From Acrocarpospora phusangensis (GTDB taxonomy: Bacteria > Actinomycetota > Actinomycetes > Streptosporangiales > Streptosporangiaceae), in contig NZ_BOOA01000003.1 in assembly GCF_016862995.1 (NCBI RefSeq), forward strand, positions 62,001 through 126,000: a stretch of DNA of 64,000 nt, written 5' to 3'. The notes under the pieces are model-generated. The model was not told the origin of the DNA. It did not search any database and saw nothing but the letters and a program-made list of their open reading frames with translations. A program made the translations under genes and the position numbers. This document shows positions 29,161-37,463 of this stretch, in pieces. Numbering within the stretch: the stretch's first letter is position 1; each line of letters begins with the position of its first letter.

Positions 29161-30030
29161 ATGGTTGATGTGCACCACCGGTACGCCACCGTGCTCGGGC
29201 GGCGGATGTTCTACCGGGAGGCGGGGCCGCAGGACGCACCCGCTGTCGTCCTGCTGCACGGGTTTCCGACGAGTTCGTTCATGTTCCGGCACCTGATTCC
29301 CCTGCTGGCGGACCAGTACCGCGTCATCGCCCCCGACCACATGGGCTTCGGACTGACGGACGCGCCACGCGCCGACGAGTTCGACTACACATTCGAGGCG
29401 CTGACGGACCATACGGAGAAACTGCTGGCCGACCTCGGGGTGTCCCGTTACGCGATGTACGTCCAGGACTATGGCGCGCCCATCGGCTGGCGGCTCGCGG
29501 TACGCAACCCCGCGGCCGTCACGGCGATCATCACCCAGAGCGGCAACGGCTACGAGGCCGGGTTCGTCGACAGCTTCTGGGAGCCCATCTGGGCGTACCA
29601 GCGGGAACCGAACCCGCTGACCGAGAAGGCCCTCCGGGAGGCGTTCACGCTCGACGCGATCAGGTGGCAGTACGTCACCGGCGTCCCCGACGAGACCCTC
29701 GTCAGCCCGGACACCTGGCATCACGACCATCAGATGATCTCCCGGCTGGGCAACGACCGGGTGCAACTGGCCCTGCTTCTGGACTACGCGAGCAACGTCC
29801 CGTTCTATCCGCGTCTACACGATTATTTCCGAAGCCACCGGCCGCCGCTGCTGGCCGTGTGGGGTCAGGGCGATCCGGTGTTCAGCCCGGCCGGTGCCCG
29901 CGCGTTCGCGGACGACCTCCCGGATGCCCAAATCCACCTGCTCGAAGGCGGCCACTTCCTGCTGGAGAGCGCCCTCGACGAGGCCACCGAGCTGATCAGG
30001 GAGTTTCTCGCCCGGACTCAGCGCGGTTGA
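29161..30030 (+). CDS. Haloalkane dehalogenase-like alpha/beta hydrolase
   Basis: 289 residues. The oxyanion HGFPTSSFMFR, the nucleophile-elbow Asp in VQDYGAPIGWRL, WGQGDPVFSPAG (acidic residue) and catalytic His in LEGGHFLLES place it with Asp-nucleophile hydrolases: haloalkane dehalogenases and epoxide hydrolases. No clear second halide-binding Trp after the nucleophile (Tyr is there), so epoxide hydrolase or another ester hydrolase is equally possible. AAGGGGGA precedes the ATG. It converges with and overlaps the MFS gene by 13 nt. Whether it belongs to the terpenoid cluster is unknown; epoxide chemistry would fit. Confidence 0.82.
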   Translation: MVDVHHRYATVLGRRMFYREAGPQDAPAVVLLHGFPTSSFMFRHLIPLLADQYRVIAPDHMGFGLTDAPRADEFDYTFEALTDHTEKLLADLGVSRYAMYVQDYGAPIGWRLAVRNPAAVTAIITQSGNGYEAGFVDSFWEPIWAYQREPNPLTEKALREAFTLDAIRWQYVTGVPDETLVSPDTWHHDHQMISRLGNDRVQLALLLDYASNVPFYPRLHDYFRSHRPPLLAVWGQGDPVFSPAGARAFADDLPDAQIHLLEGGHFLLESALDEATELIREFLARTQRG

Positions 30031-31403
30031 TCGGGGATCATGGCGCGGCCGAGGAACGGGGTGAGGGCGAGTCCGGCCAGGGAGAGCGCCACCAGGAGCC
30101 AGATCGTGTCGTGGAAGGCGTTCCCGCTCCGGGCCTCGTAGAAGGCGGCGATGCCGGCGATGCCGAGGGAGCCGCCGATGCGCTGGGCGACGTTGAACAC
30201 CGTGGTTCCGTCGGCCATGTCGGCTTTGGCCAGGCCGTTCATCATGCCCATGATGATGGGCTGGAGGGTGAGCCCGAGAGCCACGCCCCGGCCGCCCAGG
30301 AGCAGGGCGAGCAGCCACGGCGGGGTGTCCGGGGTGACCAGGAGCAGCAGGGCGGTGACCGCGGCCAGCAGGAGCATGCCGAGGGCGACGGTCGTCCGCA
30401 GCCCGCGGGTGCCGACGAGCTTCTCGCCGAGGCCGGCGCACAGTCCCATCGTGATGCCCTGGGGGAGCAGGACGAGGCCGGTGGCCACCGGGGACAGGTG
30501 GGCGCTCTCCAGCAGGAACACCGGAATCAGGAACAGCATCGCGAACAGCACGACCGAGGCGACCACCGAGACCAGCACGGCCACCCGGCTCGCCGCCGTC
30601 GACAGCAACCCCAGCGCCAGCGCCGGATGGCGGGTACGCCGTGCGTGCACCCCGTACCCGGCGAGCAGGACGAGCCCGGCGAACGCCGGAATCCATCCCC
30701 AGCCGGTGTGCCCGGTGACCAGCGAAGCGCCGTAGATCGCACTCGTCGCGCCGAGCCCGAGCAGGGCCAATCCGACCAGGTCCAGCGGGCTCCGGTCGCC
30801 GTCGGCACGAGGCGGATCGGGGGGCAGCCGCCGTACCCCGAGCAGGCCGATCGCCACCAGTGGCACGTTCACCAGGAAGATGAGCCGCCACCCGCCGGCC
30901 GCCACCAGCAGCCCGCCGATCGTCGGGCCGAGCGCGGGCGCCAGGAAGAACAGCAGCCCGGCCACCATCGGCGGACGCGCCCCCCGCTCACGCTCACCCC
31001 CGAACAGCAGCGTCAACGCCAGCGGGATCAGCGGCGCGCTCGCGACCCCCTGAACCGCCCGCAACCCGATCAGCGCCTCCACGCCCGGCGCCAGCCCGCA
31101 CGCCGCCGACGAGACCGCGAACGCCACCAGCGCGAACATGTACAGCCGCCGGTTGCCCACCCGCCGCGCCAGCCAGGCGGTCGCCGGCAGGCTGACCCCG
31201 ATCCCCAGCAGGTACGCGCTGATGATCCACCCCGTGGTCGACAAGGGCGCCCGCAGCTCCGTCGCGATCTCCGAGACGGCGACGTTCACCGCGTTGGAAT
31301 CCACCATCGACACGAAGGGCCCGCACACCAGCCCGGCCAGCACCAGCGGCCCCGGCCGCACAGTCGTCGTGCGCGAACTTTCGCCCATCACGTCAGCGGA
31401 CAT
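30018..31403 (-). CDS. MFS drug-resistance-type exporter (DHA2 family)
   Basis: 461 residues with about 13-14 predicted membrane helices. The start at 31403 was chosen because GGGGAGG lies nine bases upstream; an ATG at 31388 is the alternative. DHA2 features: FVSMVDSNAVNVAVSEIATEL in helix 1, WIISAYLLGIGVSLPATAWLARRVGNRRLY (motif A region), and LAPALGPTIGGLL (motif C). Proton-driven efflux pumps of this type commonly end biosynthetic operons and export the product. It is the last gene of the minus-strand terpenoid operon, 65 bp after the FAD enzyme, so product export or self-resistance is likely. Confidence 0.88.
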   Translation of the reverse strand: MSADVMGESSRTTTVRPGPLVLAGLVCGPFVSMVDSNAVNVAVSEIATELRAPLSTTGWIISAYLLGIGVSLPATAWLARRVGNRRLYMFALVAFAVSSAACGLAPGVEALIGLRAVQGVASAPLIPLALTLLFGGERERGARPPMVAGLLFFLAPALGPTIGGLLVAAGGWRLIFLVNVPLVAIGLLGVRRLPPDPPRADGDRSPLDLVGLALLGLGATSAIYGASLVTGHTGWGWIPAFAGLVLLAGYGVHARRTRHPALALGLLSTAASRVAVLVSVVASVVLFAMLFLIPVFLLESAHLSPVATGLVLLPQGITMGLCAGLGEKLVGTRGLRTTVALGMLLLAAVTALLLLVTPDTPPWLLALLLGGRGVALGLTLQPIIMGMMNGLAKADMADGTTVFNVAQRIGGSLGIAGIAAFYEARSGNAFHDTIWLLVALSLAGLALTPFLGRAMIPDQPR

Positions 31404-31427
31404 GCGAGCAGGCCTCCCCACGGTCGG
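31392..31427. repeat. Imperfect direct repeat, copy 1
   Basis: 36 bp at the 5' end of the MFS gene (starting GTCAGCGGACATG, ending CTCCCCACGGTCGG) match 31468-31503 at the end of the FAD gene with 7 mismatches and no gap; offset 76 bp. It carries the MFS ribosome binding site and start codon. Confidence 0.5.
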
Positions 31428-31467
31428 CACCGACCAACGCAACCGGATGGCGTGTAGGACCTCGCAT

Positions 31468-31503
31468 GTCAGCGGACATGGACGGGGACCTCCCCGCGGT
31501 CGG
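31468..31503. repeat. Imperfect direct repeat, copy 2
   Basis: Partner of 31392-31427, covering the last codons and stop of the FAD monooxygenase. It suggests a small duplication that supplied one gene's end or the other's translation start. Confidence 0.5.
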
Positions 31504-32707
31504 GTAGCAGGCCGAACTGGACGAACCGGTCTCTGAGCGTGAAGCGCTGCACGCCGAGGCCGGACATGTTGTACGTGATGATCGTTTGCAGGCGCTGGTT
31601 CTGCTGGTTGCGGCGGAGCATGTAGTGGCCGACCACGCGCGTGCGCCAGCTGGTGTCGGTGAAGAGCATGGCCAGGTTGTGGCTCAGGCGGGAGACGTAC
31701 TCCAGGGCGGGGCGGCGGATCGCGTCGTAGCGGGCGAGGGCGTCGTCGACGGCCGCCGGGGTGAGGTCGGTGAGCTGCTCGGCGAGGGTCCAGGCGTCGG
31801 CGATGGCGGCGTTCATGCCCTGCCCGGCCATCGGGTGCACGCAGTGGGCGGCGTCCCCGACGAGGGCCAGGCCGGGGAGCACCCAGTGGTCGGCGCTGTA
31901 ACGCCAGGCGGCTACCGTCTGCGCGCCGGGCACGCTCTCCCGCAGGGCGTCGGCCACCGGGTCGAGCGCCGGGACACGGGTGATCATGGTGTCGGTCCAG
32001 GCGGCTAGGTCGGCTTTGCGTACCTGGCCGGAAGGCACCTGGGCGTAGAGGCGGGCGCGTCCACCGGGCATGGAGAACAGCAGGCGCAGGCCGTCCCGGG
32101 TGAGGTGGGCGGCGATGTCCGGGCCGAGTCCGGGGTCGGCCAGGTCGTACCCGACCAGCTGGTGCGTGTACGGCTCCCGCCGCACCTCGATGCCCGCCTG
32201 GGTACGAAGCCGGGAACCGAGCCCGTCGCAGGCCACCACCAGGGCGGCGGTGATCTCCTCGGACCTGCCCCCGGATCCGACGGCCGTGATGCCGCGGACG
32301 CGGCCGGAGGAGTCGTGGAGAAGGGTGTCGGCGCGGAGGCCGTACCGGATCTCGGCGGAGAGGGAGGCGGTGAGGACGTTCTTGATGGTGGCGTAGTTGT
32401 GCACCAGGCAGTAGGGGTGGCTGCCGGGGAGGGAGCGGTAGTCGAGAGCGCCGATCTCGTCGCCGTCGGCTGTACGGCAACTCAGGCGTTCGGCCGTCAG
32501 GGCGCCTTCGGCGCGCAGCGTGTCCAGGCAGTCGAGGAGGCCGAGGATGTGCAGGGACCTGGGCTGGAGGAGTTCGCCCTTGTGGACGGGGGGAGCGTGC
32601 TGCTGTTTCTCCAGGAGGAGGACGCGGCGGCCCTGGCGGCCGAGGGCGCGGGCGAGCGTGAGGCCGCCGACGCCCGCGCCGCAGACGATCACGTCGTAGT
32701 CCGGCAT
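31469..32707 (-). CDS. FAD-dependent monooxygenase (epoxidase/hydroxylase type)
   Basis: 412 residues. PHBH-fold flavoenzyme: Rossmann GAGVGGLTLARALGRQG at the N terminus with the ADP-binding Glu in VLLLEK, the DG motif region (VVACDGLGSRLR), and the GDAAHCVHPMAGQGMN flavin-binding motif. The end is about 80 residues of helical sequence without a membrane helix. In terpenoid clusters such enzymes often epoxidise the prenyl chain before cyclisation, and it sits next to the class II cyclase gene (1 bp gap), consistent with that role; head-group hydroxylation is the alternative. Confidence 0.88.
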   Translation of the reverse strand: MPDYDVIVCGAGVGGLTLARALGRQGRRVLLLEKQQHAPPVHKGELLQPRSLHILGLLDCLDTLRAEGALTAERLSCRTADGDEIGALDYRSLPGSHPYCLVHNYATIKNVLTASLSAEIRYGLRADTLLHDSSGRVRGITAVGSGGRSEEITAALVVACDGLGSRLRTQAGIEVRREPYTHQLVGYDLADPGLGPDIAAHLTRDGLRLLFSMPGGRARLYAQVPSGQVRKADLAAWTDTMITRVPALDPVADALRESVPGAQTVAAWRYSADHWVLPGLALVGDAAHCVHPMAGQGMNAAIADAWTLAEQLTDLTPAAVDDALARYDAIRRPALEYVSRLSHNLAMLFTDTSWRTRVVGHYMLRRNQQNQRLQTIITYNMSGLGVQRFTLRDRFVQFGLLPDRGEVPVHVR

Positions 32708-32708
32708 G

Positions 32709-34370
32709 TCACCCCTCCGTGGCGGCCCGGTAGCGGCCGAGCGCCTGCAGCGCGTAGCCGTCGGCGATGTGGTCGCACCAGTACGTCAGCCCGAGGAAGT
32801 ACACGCCGAGCCGGGTGGCGTCCCAGAGTCCGTCGGCACGCTGGTGGTCGAGAAGCCAGCGCACGCCCGCGGCGGTCGCCGGATCGTCCGCGTGACCGGC
32901 GCTGACCAGGCCGAGCACGGCCCACGCGGTCTCCTCCGCCGAGGACGGTTCGCTGCCGCCGTCGCCCCAGCCGCCGTCGTCGCGCTGGTGGGCGAGCAGC
33001 CAGTCCCGGCAGCGCGCGGCGACCGCCGTGCCGCCTTGGCCCAGTCTGCCGAGGGCGTCCAGGACTCTGGCCGTTCCGGCCGTGCTGTCCCGGAACCAGA
33101 TACAGGGAAACGACCCGTCGGGTCGTTGCACCCGCGCGAACCACCGCACCGCCCGCGCGAGGGGTTCCGCGAAACGGCCGGTGCCTGCGGCGTGCAGGGC
33201 GAGGACGGTGTGTGCGGTCATGACCGAGCAGGGCGCGTCCATGCTGACCTTGGCGTTTTTGGCGAAACAGCCCCAAGAGCCGTCCCCGTTCTGCATCGCC
33301 AGCAGCCAGTCGGCTCCGCGTCGTACGTGCGGGTCGTCGAGACTCGCGCCCAGCGCGACCAGGGACCCCACCGCGCAGGAGGTGTCGTCGGTGTCCGGCC
33401 AGCCGGAGGGCGTGGACCAGCCCCAGCCGCCGGGAGGGCAGCCGGTCGGCGCGAACGGCCTGTCCCGCTGGCTCGCGCGGATCCAGTCGCCGATGCGCGC
33501 GAGCCGGGGATCGCCGCCGAAGCCCGCGTCCACCAGGCCGTGGGTGAGGTACATGCTGACCGAGAACTCGATGTCCCGGTCGATCGGCCAGGATCCGTCG
33601 GCTCGGGCGGTCCGGCGTAGATAGCGCAGGTAGTCCGCCACGATGCCGGGCGCGACGTCCGCTCGGGCCAGTCCCAGGCACACGACGGACGCCATCAGCG
33701 CGGACTCCTCCACCGCGCCGTCCGGGCCCTCGTACCCGTGCAGATCCTCCAGGTAGCTCAGCGCTCGGGGCTCGGCCAGCCGGTTCACCTGCCGCCGGAC
33801 CATCCCGAACCGCCGGGTACGCGACTGCATGACGCCCCACGACATGAGCCCCGGCACCGTGAACGACAACTTCTTCCGCAGCCACGACGAAGCCAGCGCC
33901 AGCTCGAACGGCATCCGCGAGACACGCTCCACCGGATACAGCCCCGCCAATGCCAGATACTGCTCGCAGACCGCCTTCAACGTGCACTTACGCCGATCCG
34001 CGACAGCGTCGATCCCGCCGAATCCCTCCAGCCGTTCGAGGCCGGAGGTCACCGCCTCCGCACTGGCCTCCGCATCGGCGAATCGCAGGGCGGCGACGGC
34101 GATGGCCGTGGCATTGAGGCTCGCCGGAGCTTCGGGTGTGTCGCCCCAGCCGCCGTCCGCGAGCTGGCGGTCGCGCAGCCAGGCCGCGCCCGCCGTCACC
34201 AGGTCGTGGGAGCCCTGCGGGTCGGCCACCCGCAGGGCGATCACGGCTGCTCCCGTCGACACGGCCGACGAGGGCAGGAACCCCTCCCACGAGCCGTCCG
34301 CGCGCTGCCGCGCGAACAGGCCGTCGGCGGCCCTGGCGATACTCCCGGCCACCGACTGGATCGTCGTCAC
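32709..34370 (-). CDS. Class II terpene cyclase (squalene-hopene cyclase superfamily)
   Basis: 553 residues of alpha-toroid repeats with many QW-type motifs (RADGSW, LADGGWGD, QNGDGSWG, QRDDGGWGD). The protonating acid motif DxDD is present as DTDDTS at residues 326-329, so it should start cyclisation by protonating an alkene or epoxide rather than by losing diphosphate. It is shorter than hopene cyclases (about 630 aa). No signal peptide; these enzymes are usually monotopic or soluble. It overlaps the SCP2 gene by 4 nt, and an FAD enzyme follows. The likely substrate is a polyprenylated intermediate or free polyprenyl chain. Hopanoid synthesis is less likely because no squalene synthase (hpnCDE) is seen. 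Confidence 0.85.
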   Translation of the reverse strand: MTTIQSVAGSIARAADGLFARQRADGSWEGFLPSSAVSTGAAVIALRVADPQGSHDLVTAGAAWLRDRQLADGGWGDTPEAPASLNATAIAVAALRFADAEASAEAVTSGLERLEGFGGIDAVADRRKCTLKAVCEQYLALAGLYPVERVSRMPFELALASSWLRKKLSFTVPGLMSWGVMQSRTRRFGMVRRQVNRLAEPRALSYLEDLHGYEGPDGAVEESALMASVVCLGLARADVAPGIVADYLRYLRRTARADGSWPIDRDIEFSVSMYLTHGLVDAGFGGDPRLARIGDWIRASQRDRPFAPTGCPPGGWGWSTPSGWPDTDDTSCAVGSLVALGASLDDPHVRRGADWLLAMQNGDGSWGCFAKNAKVSMDAPCSVMTAHTVLALHAAGTGRFAEPLARAVRWFARVQRPDGSFPCIWFRDSTAGTARVLDALGRLGQGGTAVAARCRDWLLAHQRDDGGWGDGGSEPSSAEETAWAVLGLVSAGHADDPATAAGVRWLLDHQRADGLWDATRLGVYFLGLTYWCDHIADGYALQALGRYRAATEG

Positions 34371-34810
34371 GGCGCCGCCTCAGCCGCGCTCCCGGGCGTC
34401 GTCTGAGCGTCCGCCTCCGTGCGGAGGCGGTGCTTCTTGTAGCTGTTGAAGAGGGAGCGCATGAACAGCAGCTTCGGCATCGAGGGGGCTTTGCGGATGT
34501 CGAGGCGGCCGCTCACGATGGCCTCGCGGCCGCCGAGTTCGCCGTTGCTGAGGCGGTGCAGGGTGAGCGGTTCTGTTCTGATGACGATGTCGGCCTCGTC
34601 GTAGGACACGGCGCCGGGGGCGACCTCGCGGAGGTCGCGCCGGACCCGCATCAGGTACGGCTCGATCGTGCCGTCCGGGTTCTCGAACTCGTACAGGACG
34701 CTGAGTGAGCCGCGGGCGAGGCGGTCGGCGATGGTGGGGTTGCCGCCGCTGGCGGCGAGCATGTCGCGTAGTTCGGCCACGGCTTCGGCCACGGTCATGG
34801 TCTCTCGCAT
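34367..34810 (-). CDS. SCP2-like sterol/lipid carrier protein
   Basis: 147 residues, one domain of the SCP2 type: NPTIADRLARGSLSVLYEFENPDG, an amphipathic beta sheet, then GREAIVSGRLDIRKAPSMPKLLFMRSLFNSYKK, the characteristic end strand and helix. SCP2 domains bind lipids in a tunnel; UbiJ is the well-studied bacterial example, holding polyprenylated quinone precursors. The same fold appears in the middle of the UbiA-HMGL fusion (GGISMRASARDMLHLNQLFN), so the cluster has two carrier modules. It overlaps the cyclase start (ATGA) and follows the radical SAM gene by 3 nt. Possible role: presenting the prenylated intermediate to these enzymes. Confidence 0.72.
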   Translation of the reverse strand: MRETMTVAEAVAELRDMLAASGGNPTIADRLARGSLSVLYEFENPDGTIEPYLMRVRRDLREVAPGAVSYDEADIVIRTEPLTLHRLSNGELGGREAIVSGRLDIRKAPSMPKLLFMRSLFNSYKKHRLRTEADAQTTPGSAAEAAP

Positions 34811-34813
34811 TGC

Positions 34814-36001
34814 TCAGCTCCTCGTCGGTGAGGTGACGGCGCGGGCCCGGTGGGAGGCGAGGGAGAGCCCGTCGACGGGGAAGAACGGCTGCTCGGCGAC
34901 GGGTGCGGGTGCGGGGGCGGTGCCGGGGAGGGGGAGTTCGGCGAGCATCTCCGCGGCGGGGCGCACGTAGGTGGGGTCGGTGACGTCGGCGCGGCCGGTG
35001 TGGATGATCGAGCGGGCCAGGCAGCCCATGTCCTCGGCCCTGGCTTTGCGCAGCAGCGGCGCCTGCCAGATGTCCACGATGCTCTGCTCCCGCAGGCTGC
35101 CCACCTTGGCGTGCACGAACGGGCAGGAGAACACGTCCCCGTTGGGCTGCACGCTCACCATGAACCGGCCCACCTTGCAGCCGGCGCTCTGCTCGAAGCC
35201 GACCGCGTGCCCGGCGTGGTGGAGCTCGTGGTCGGGCGCGCGCAGCTCGATGCCCTGCGGGCAGGCGAGTCTGGTCTGCTGCGGCACGGTGATGCCGAGC
35301 GGTTCCCCGATGTCGCGCAGGCGTTCCAGCGTGCTGAGGAACAGCTGCTTGCCGACCAGGTCGGCGCGCCGGTCCTCGGCTCCGCCGGCGGCGCGGCCGA
35401 CCATGAAGATGGGCAGCAGGATCAGCTCCTCGACGCCTTCGTCGATGGCCCACCGGAACAGGTCGGGGATGGCGGGATAGCTGTCCTCGCTGACCACGAT
35501 GCGTACGCTGGTGCGCAGGCCGCGCTGGATGGCGTGCCGGATCGTGCCCTTCGCCCCGGCGAGGGAGCCGGCGACCCCGCGGACGGCGTCGTGCACGGCG
35601 TCGTCCTTGCTGTCGATGGACACGCCGATCATCTCCAGGCCGCCGTCCACCAGCTTGTCGATCTTCTCGGGGCGTACGTTCAGGCCGTTGGTGAGCAGCG
35701 CGGTGTAGATGCCCAGGTCGGTGGAGTAGTCGACCAGCTCGTAGATGTCCTTCCTGGTCAGCGGCTCCCCGCCGAGGAAGGTCACGAACATGACGCCGCT
35801 GTCGGCGAAGTCGTCCAGCACGGCCTTGGCCCCGGCCGTGTCGAGCTCGTCGGGGTCGCGTTTGCGGGCGTCGGCGAAGCAGTAGTAGCACTTGAGGTTG
35901 CAGGCGCGGGTGACGATCCACCAGGCCGACGGGGGAGCGGCCAGCTCGCCCGACTTCGCGGTGGCCATGTAGTCCTTGAGCCACGTCATACCGGATTGCA
36001 T
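34814..36001 (-). CDS. Radical SAM enzyme with SPASM/twitch-type C-terminal region
   Basis: 395 residues from ATG 36001, preceded by AAAGGAAA; a GTG at 36025 would add eight residues. The radical SAM cluster motif is CNLKCYYC (Cys34, Cys38, Cys41), followed by FLGGEPL (SAM-binding GGE) and LTNGLNV. The C-terminal part has further cysteines (ACPQG, AGCKVG, VFSCPF, MGCLARS) with the SPASM-like pattern C...NGDVFSCPF...IVDIW, suggesting one or more auxiliary Fe-S clusters. It is not HpnH-like at its cluster motif. SPASM enzymes mostly modify peptides, but some act on small molecules. In this operon a role on the prenylated intermediate is more likely, though not shown. Confidence 0.85.
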   Translation of the reverse strand: MQSGMTWLKDYMATAKSGELAAPPSAWWIVTRACNLKCYYCFADARKRDPDELDTAGAKAVLDDFADSGVMFVTFLGGEPLTRKDIYELVDYSTDLGIYTALLTNGLNVRPEKIDKLVDGGLEMIGVSIDSKDDAVHDAVRGVAGSLAGAKGTIRHAIQRGLRTSVRIVVSEDSYPAIPDLFRWAIDEGVEELILLPIFMVGRAAGGAEDRRADLVGKQLFLSTLERLRDIGEPLGITVPQQTRLACPQGIELRAPDHELHHAGHAVGFEQSAGCKVGRFMVSVQPNGDVFSCPFVHAKVGSLREQSIVDIWQAPLLRKARAEDMGCLARSIIHTGRADVTDPTYVRPAAEMLAELPLPGTAPAPAPVAEQPFFPVDGLSLASHRARAVTSPTRS

Positions 36002-36012
36002 GCCGTTTCCTT

Positions 36013-36807
36013 TCAGCGTCGCCACAGGCGCGTGCGGCGGTTCCAGACGATGTAGGACAGGCCGAAGAGCGCCACGGCGTAGAGCGCGCCGAGGCCGCCG
36101 AACCGGGTGACGTCGGCGCCGGAGACGAAGGCGGCCGACTTCAGCGCCTCCACCCCCGGCCAGTACGGCAGGAACCGCTCCGCGTCCGCTCCCGACCTGC
36201 CGAGCGCCATCTGCACCCCGGCCGCCGCGATGAGCAGCATGGACGCCTCGAACTCACGCGGCACCAGCAGCCCGATGAGCGTGCCGAGCGCGACGCCGAC
36301 GAAGCCGACCAGCAGCAGGGCGGTGGCGGCCAGTGCCACGGACTCCAGGTTCACGAGCGGGACGAAGATGGCCATGAACACGGCCGTGGACACCACGGTG
36401 ATGATCAGCAGCACGTAGAGGCGGGCGCTGAGCAGGTGGTGGGCCCGGTAGCCGACGAGCCGGAGCCTGCGCAGGGCGGCCATGCCGGGCCGTACCACGG
36501 TCATGGCGGCGAAGGAGCTGGTCACGCTGATGCCGAGGACGGCCAGGTAGAGGGCCTTGAAGTCGCGGTCGAGCACCTGGACGGTCCGCTGGACGTCGCC
36601 GTCGTACGCCAGGGCGGGCACCATGGTGACGGCGTCGCTGGTGAAGTAGCTGACCAGGAAGTACGACGCCGGCATGAAGATCATGAACAGCATGGACGGC
36701 CAGCGCCGCAGCAGCTCCAGCACCGACATCCGGGTCGCCGTCCCGGTCGCCCGGTACGGCCTGGCCTCCCGCACCGTACGCACGGGATCGAGTCGCACGG
36801 CCATCAT
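36013..36807 (-). CDS. ABC-2 type transporter permease
   Basis: 264 residues, about six hydrophobic helices (WPSMLFMIFMPASYFLVSYF; LYVLLIITVVSTAVFMAIFV; LLVGFVGVALGTLIGLLV). The start is in the ATGATG that overlaps the ATPase stop; 36804 is the alternative. The family exports drugs or lipids. With its ATPase it forms a dedicated exporter, or a membrane flippase for the polyprenyl product. Confidence 0.82.
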   Translation of the reverse strand: MMAVRLDPVRTVREARPYRATGTATRMSVLELLRRWPSMLFMIFMPASYFLVSYFTSDAVTMVPALAYDGDVQRTVQVLDRDFKALYLAVLGISVTSSFAAMTVVRPGMAALRRLRLVGYRAHHLLSARLYVLLIITVVSTAVFMAIFVPLVNLESVALAATALLLVGFVGVALGTLIGLLVPREFEASMLLIAAAGVQMALGRSGADAERFLPYWPGVEALKSAAFVSGADVTRFGGLGALYAVALFGLSYIVWNRRTRLWRR

Positions 36808-37463
36808 TCCCCCCGATCCGTGAGCACGGCATCTGTGAGCACGACGTCCTTGGCCCGGCGGCCGCTGGCGGTCACCCGGCCGGCGGCGAGGTCGAGCATC
36901 GCGTCGAAGCGGGCGATCTCCGTGTGCATGTGGCTGACCACCACCACCGAGCCGCCGTCGACGCGGAACCGTTCGGTGTAGTCCCAGAAGTGCTGGTAGG
37001 TGTCGTAGTCGAAGCCCTGGTAGGGCTCGTCCAGGATGAGCACGTCGGGCTCGTGCAGGAGCGCGGCGATGAGGTTGACCTTCTGCCGGGTCCCGCCGGA
37101 GAGCCGGTCCACCCGGGTGGTGGCGTAGCGGGCGCAGCCGAACTCCTCCATGAGGGTGCCGGCGCGGTCGGCCACCTGGTCGGGGGTGAGGCCGTACCCG
37201 GCCCCGAACAGGCGGAACTGCTCGGTGAGGGTGAGGCTCTCGATGAGGGACGGGTCCTGCGGGCAGTAGCCGACGCGCCCGTCCAGGACGATCTGGCCGG
37301 CGTCGGGTTTGAGCAGCCCGACGAGGCATTTGAGCAGGGTGGACTTGCCGGCTCCGTTCTCGCCCTGGATGCCGGTGAGCATGCCGCGGGGCACCGTGAA
37401 GCTGACGTCCTCCAGGACTCGGCGGCGCCGGTAACGTTTCGCCAGGCCACGCACGGTGATCAT
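36804..37463 (-). CDS. ABC transporter ATPase (CcmA/drug-export type)
   Basis: 219 residues with all motifs: Walker A GENGAGKST, Q-loop YCPQDPS, signature RLSGGTRQKV, Walker B VLILDEPYQGFD and the H-loop SHMHTE. It overlaps the fusion gene's stop by 4 nt and the permease start by 4 nt. Its short length suits a half transporter with the following ABC-2 permease. Confidence 0.92.
   Translation of the reverse strand: MITVRGLAKRYRRRRVLEDVSFTVPRGMLTGIQGENGAGKSTLLKCLVGLLKPDAGQIVLDGRVGYCPQDPSLIESLTLTEQFRLFGAGYGLTPDQVADRAGTLMEEFGCARYATTRVDRLSGGTRQKVNLIAALLHEPDVLILDEPYQGFDYDTYQHFWDYTERFRVDGGSVVVVSHMHTEIARFDAMLDLAAGRVTASGRRAKDVVLTDAVLTDRGE

Noticed and set aside
30018..32480. Very long open frame extending the MFS gene upstream across the FAD monooxygenase gene
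   Set aside because: The extension is Arg/Pro-rich antisense-like sequence out of frame with a clear flavoenzyme; the MFS protein has its own ribosome site and start at 31403.
32709..34370. Hopanoid locus (squalene-hopene cyclase)
   Set aside because: The cyclase is short, and no squalene synthase-type, HpnH or other hpn genes are present; neighbours point to a specialised terpenoid.
34814..36001. RiPP maturase with a nearby precursor peptide
   Set aside because: No peptide with a leader/core form lies next to the radical SAM gene and no RRE-type protein is seen; the 32-aa frame at 42502 is distant and in the other operon.
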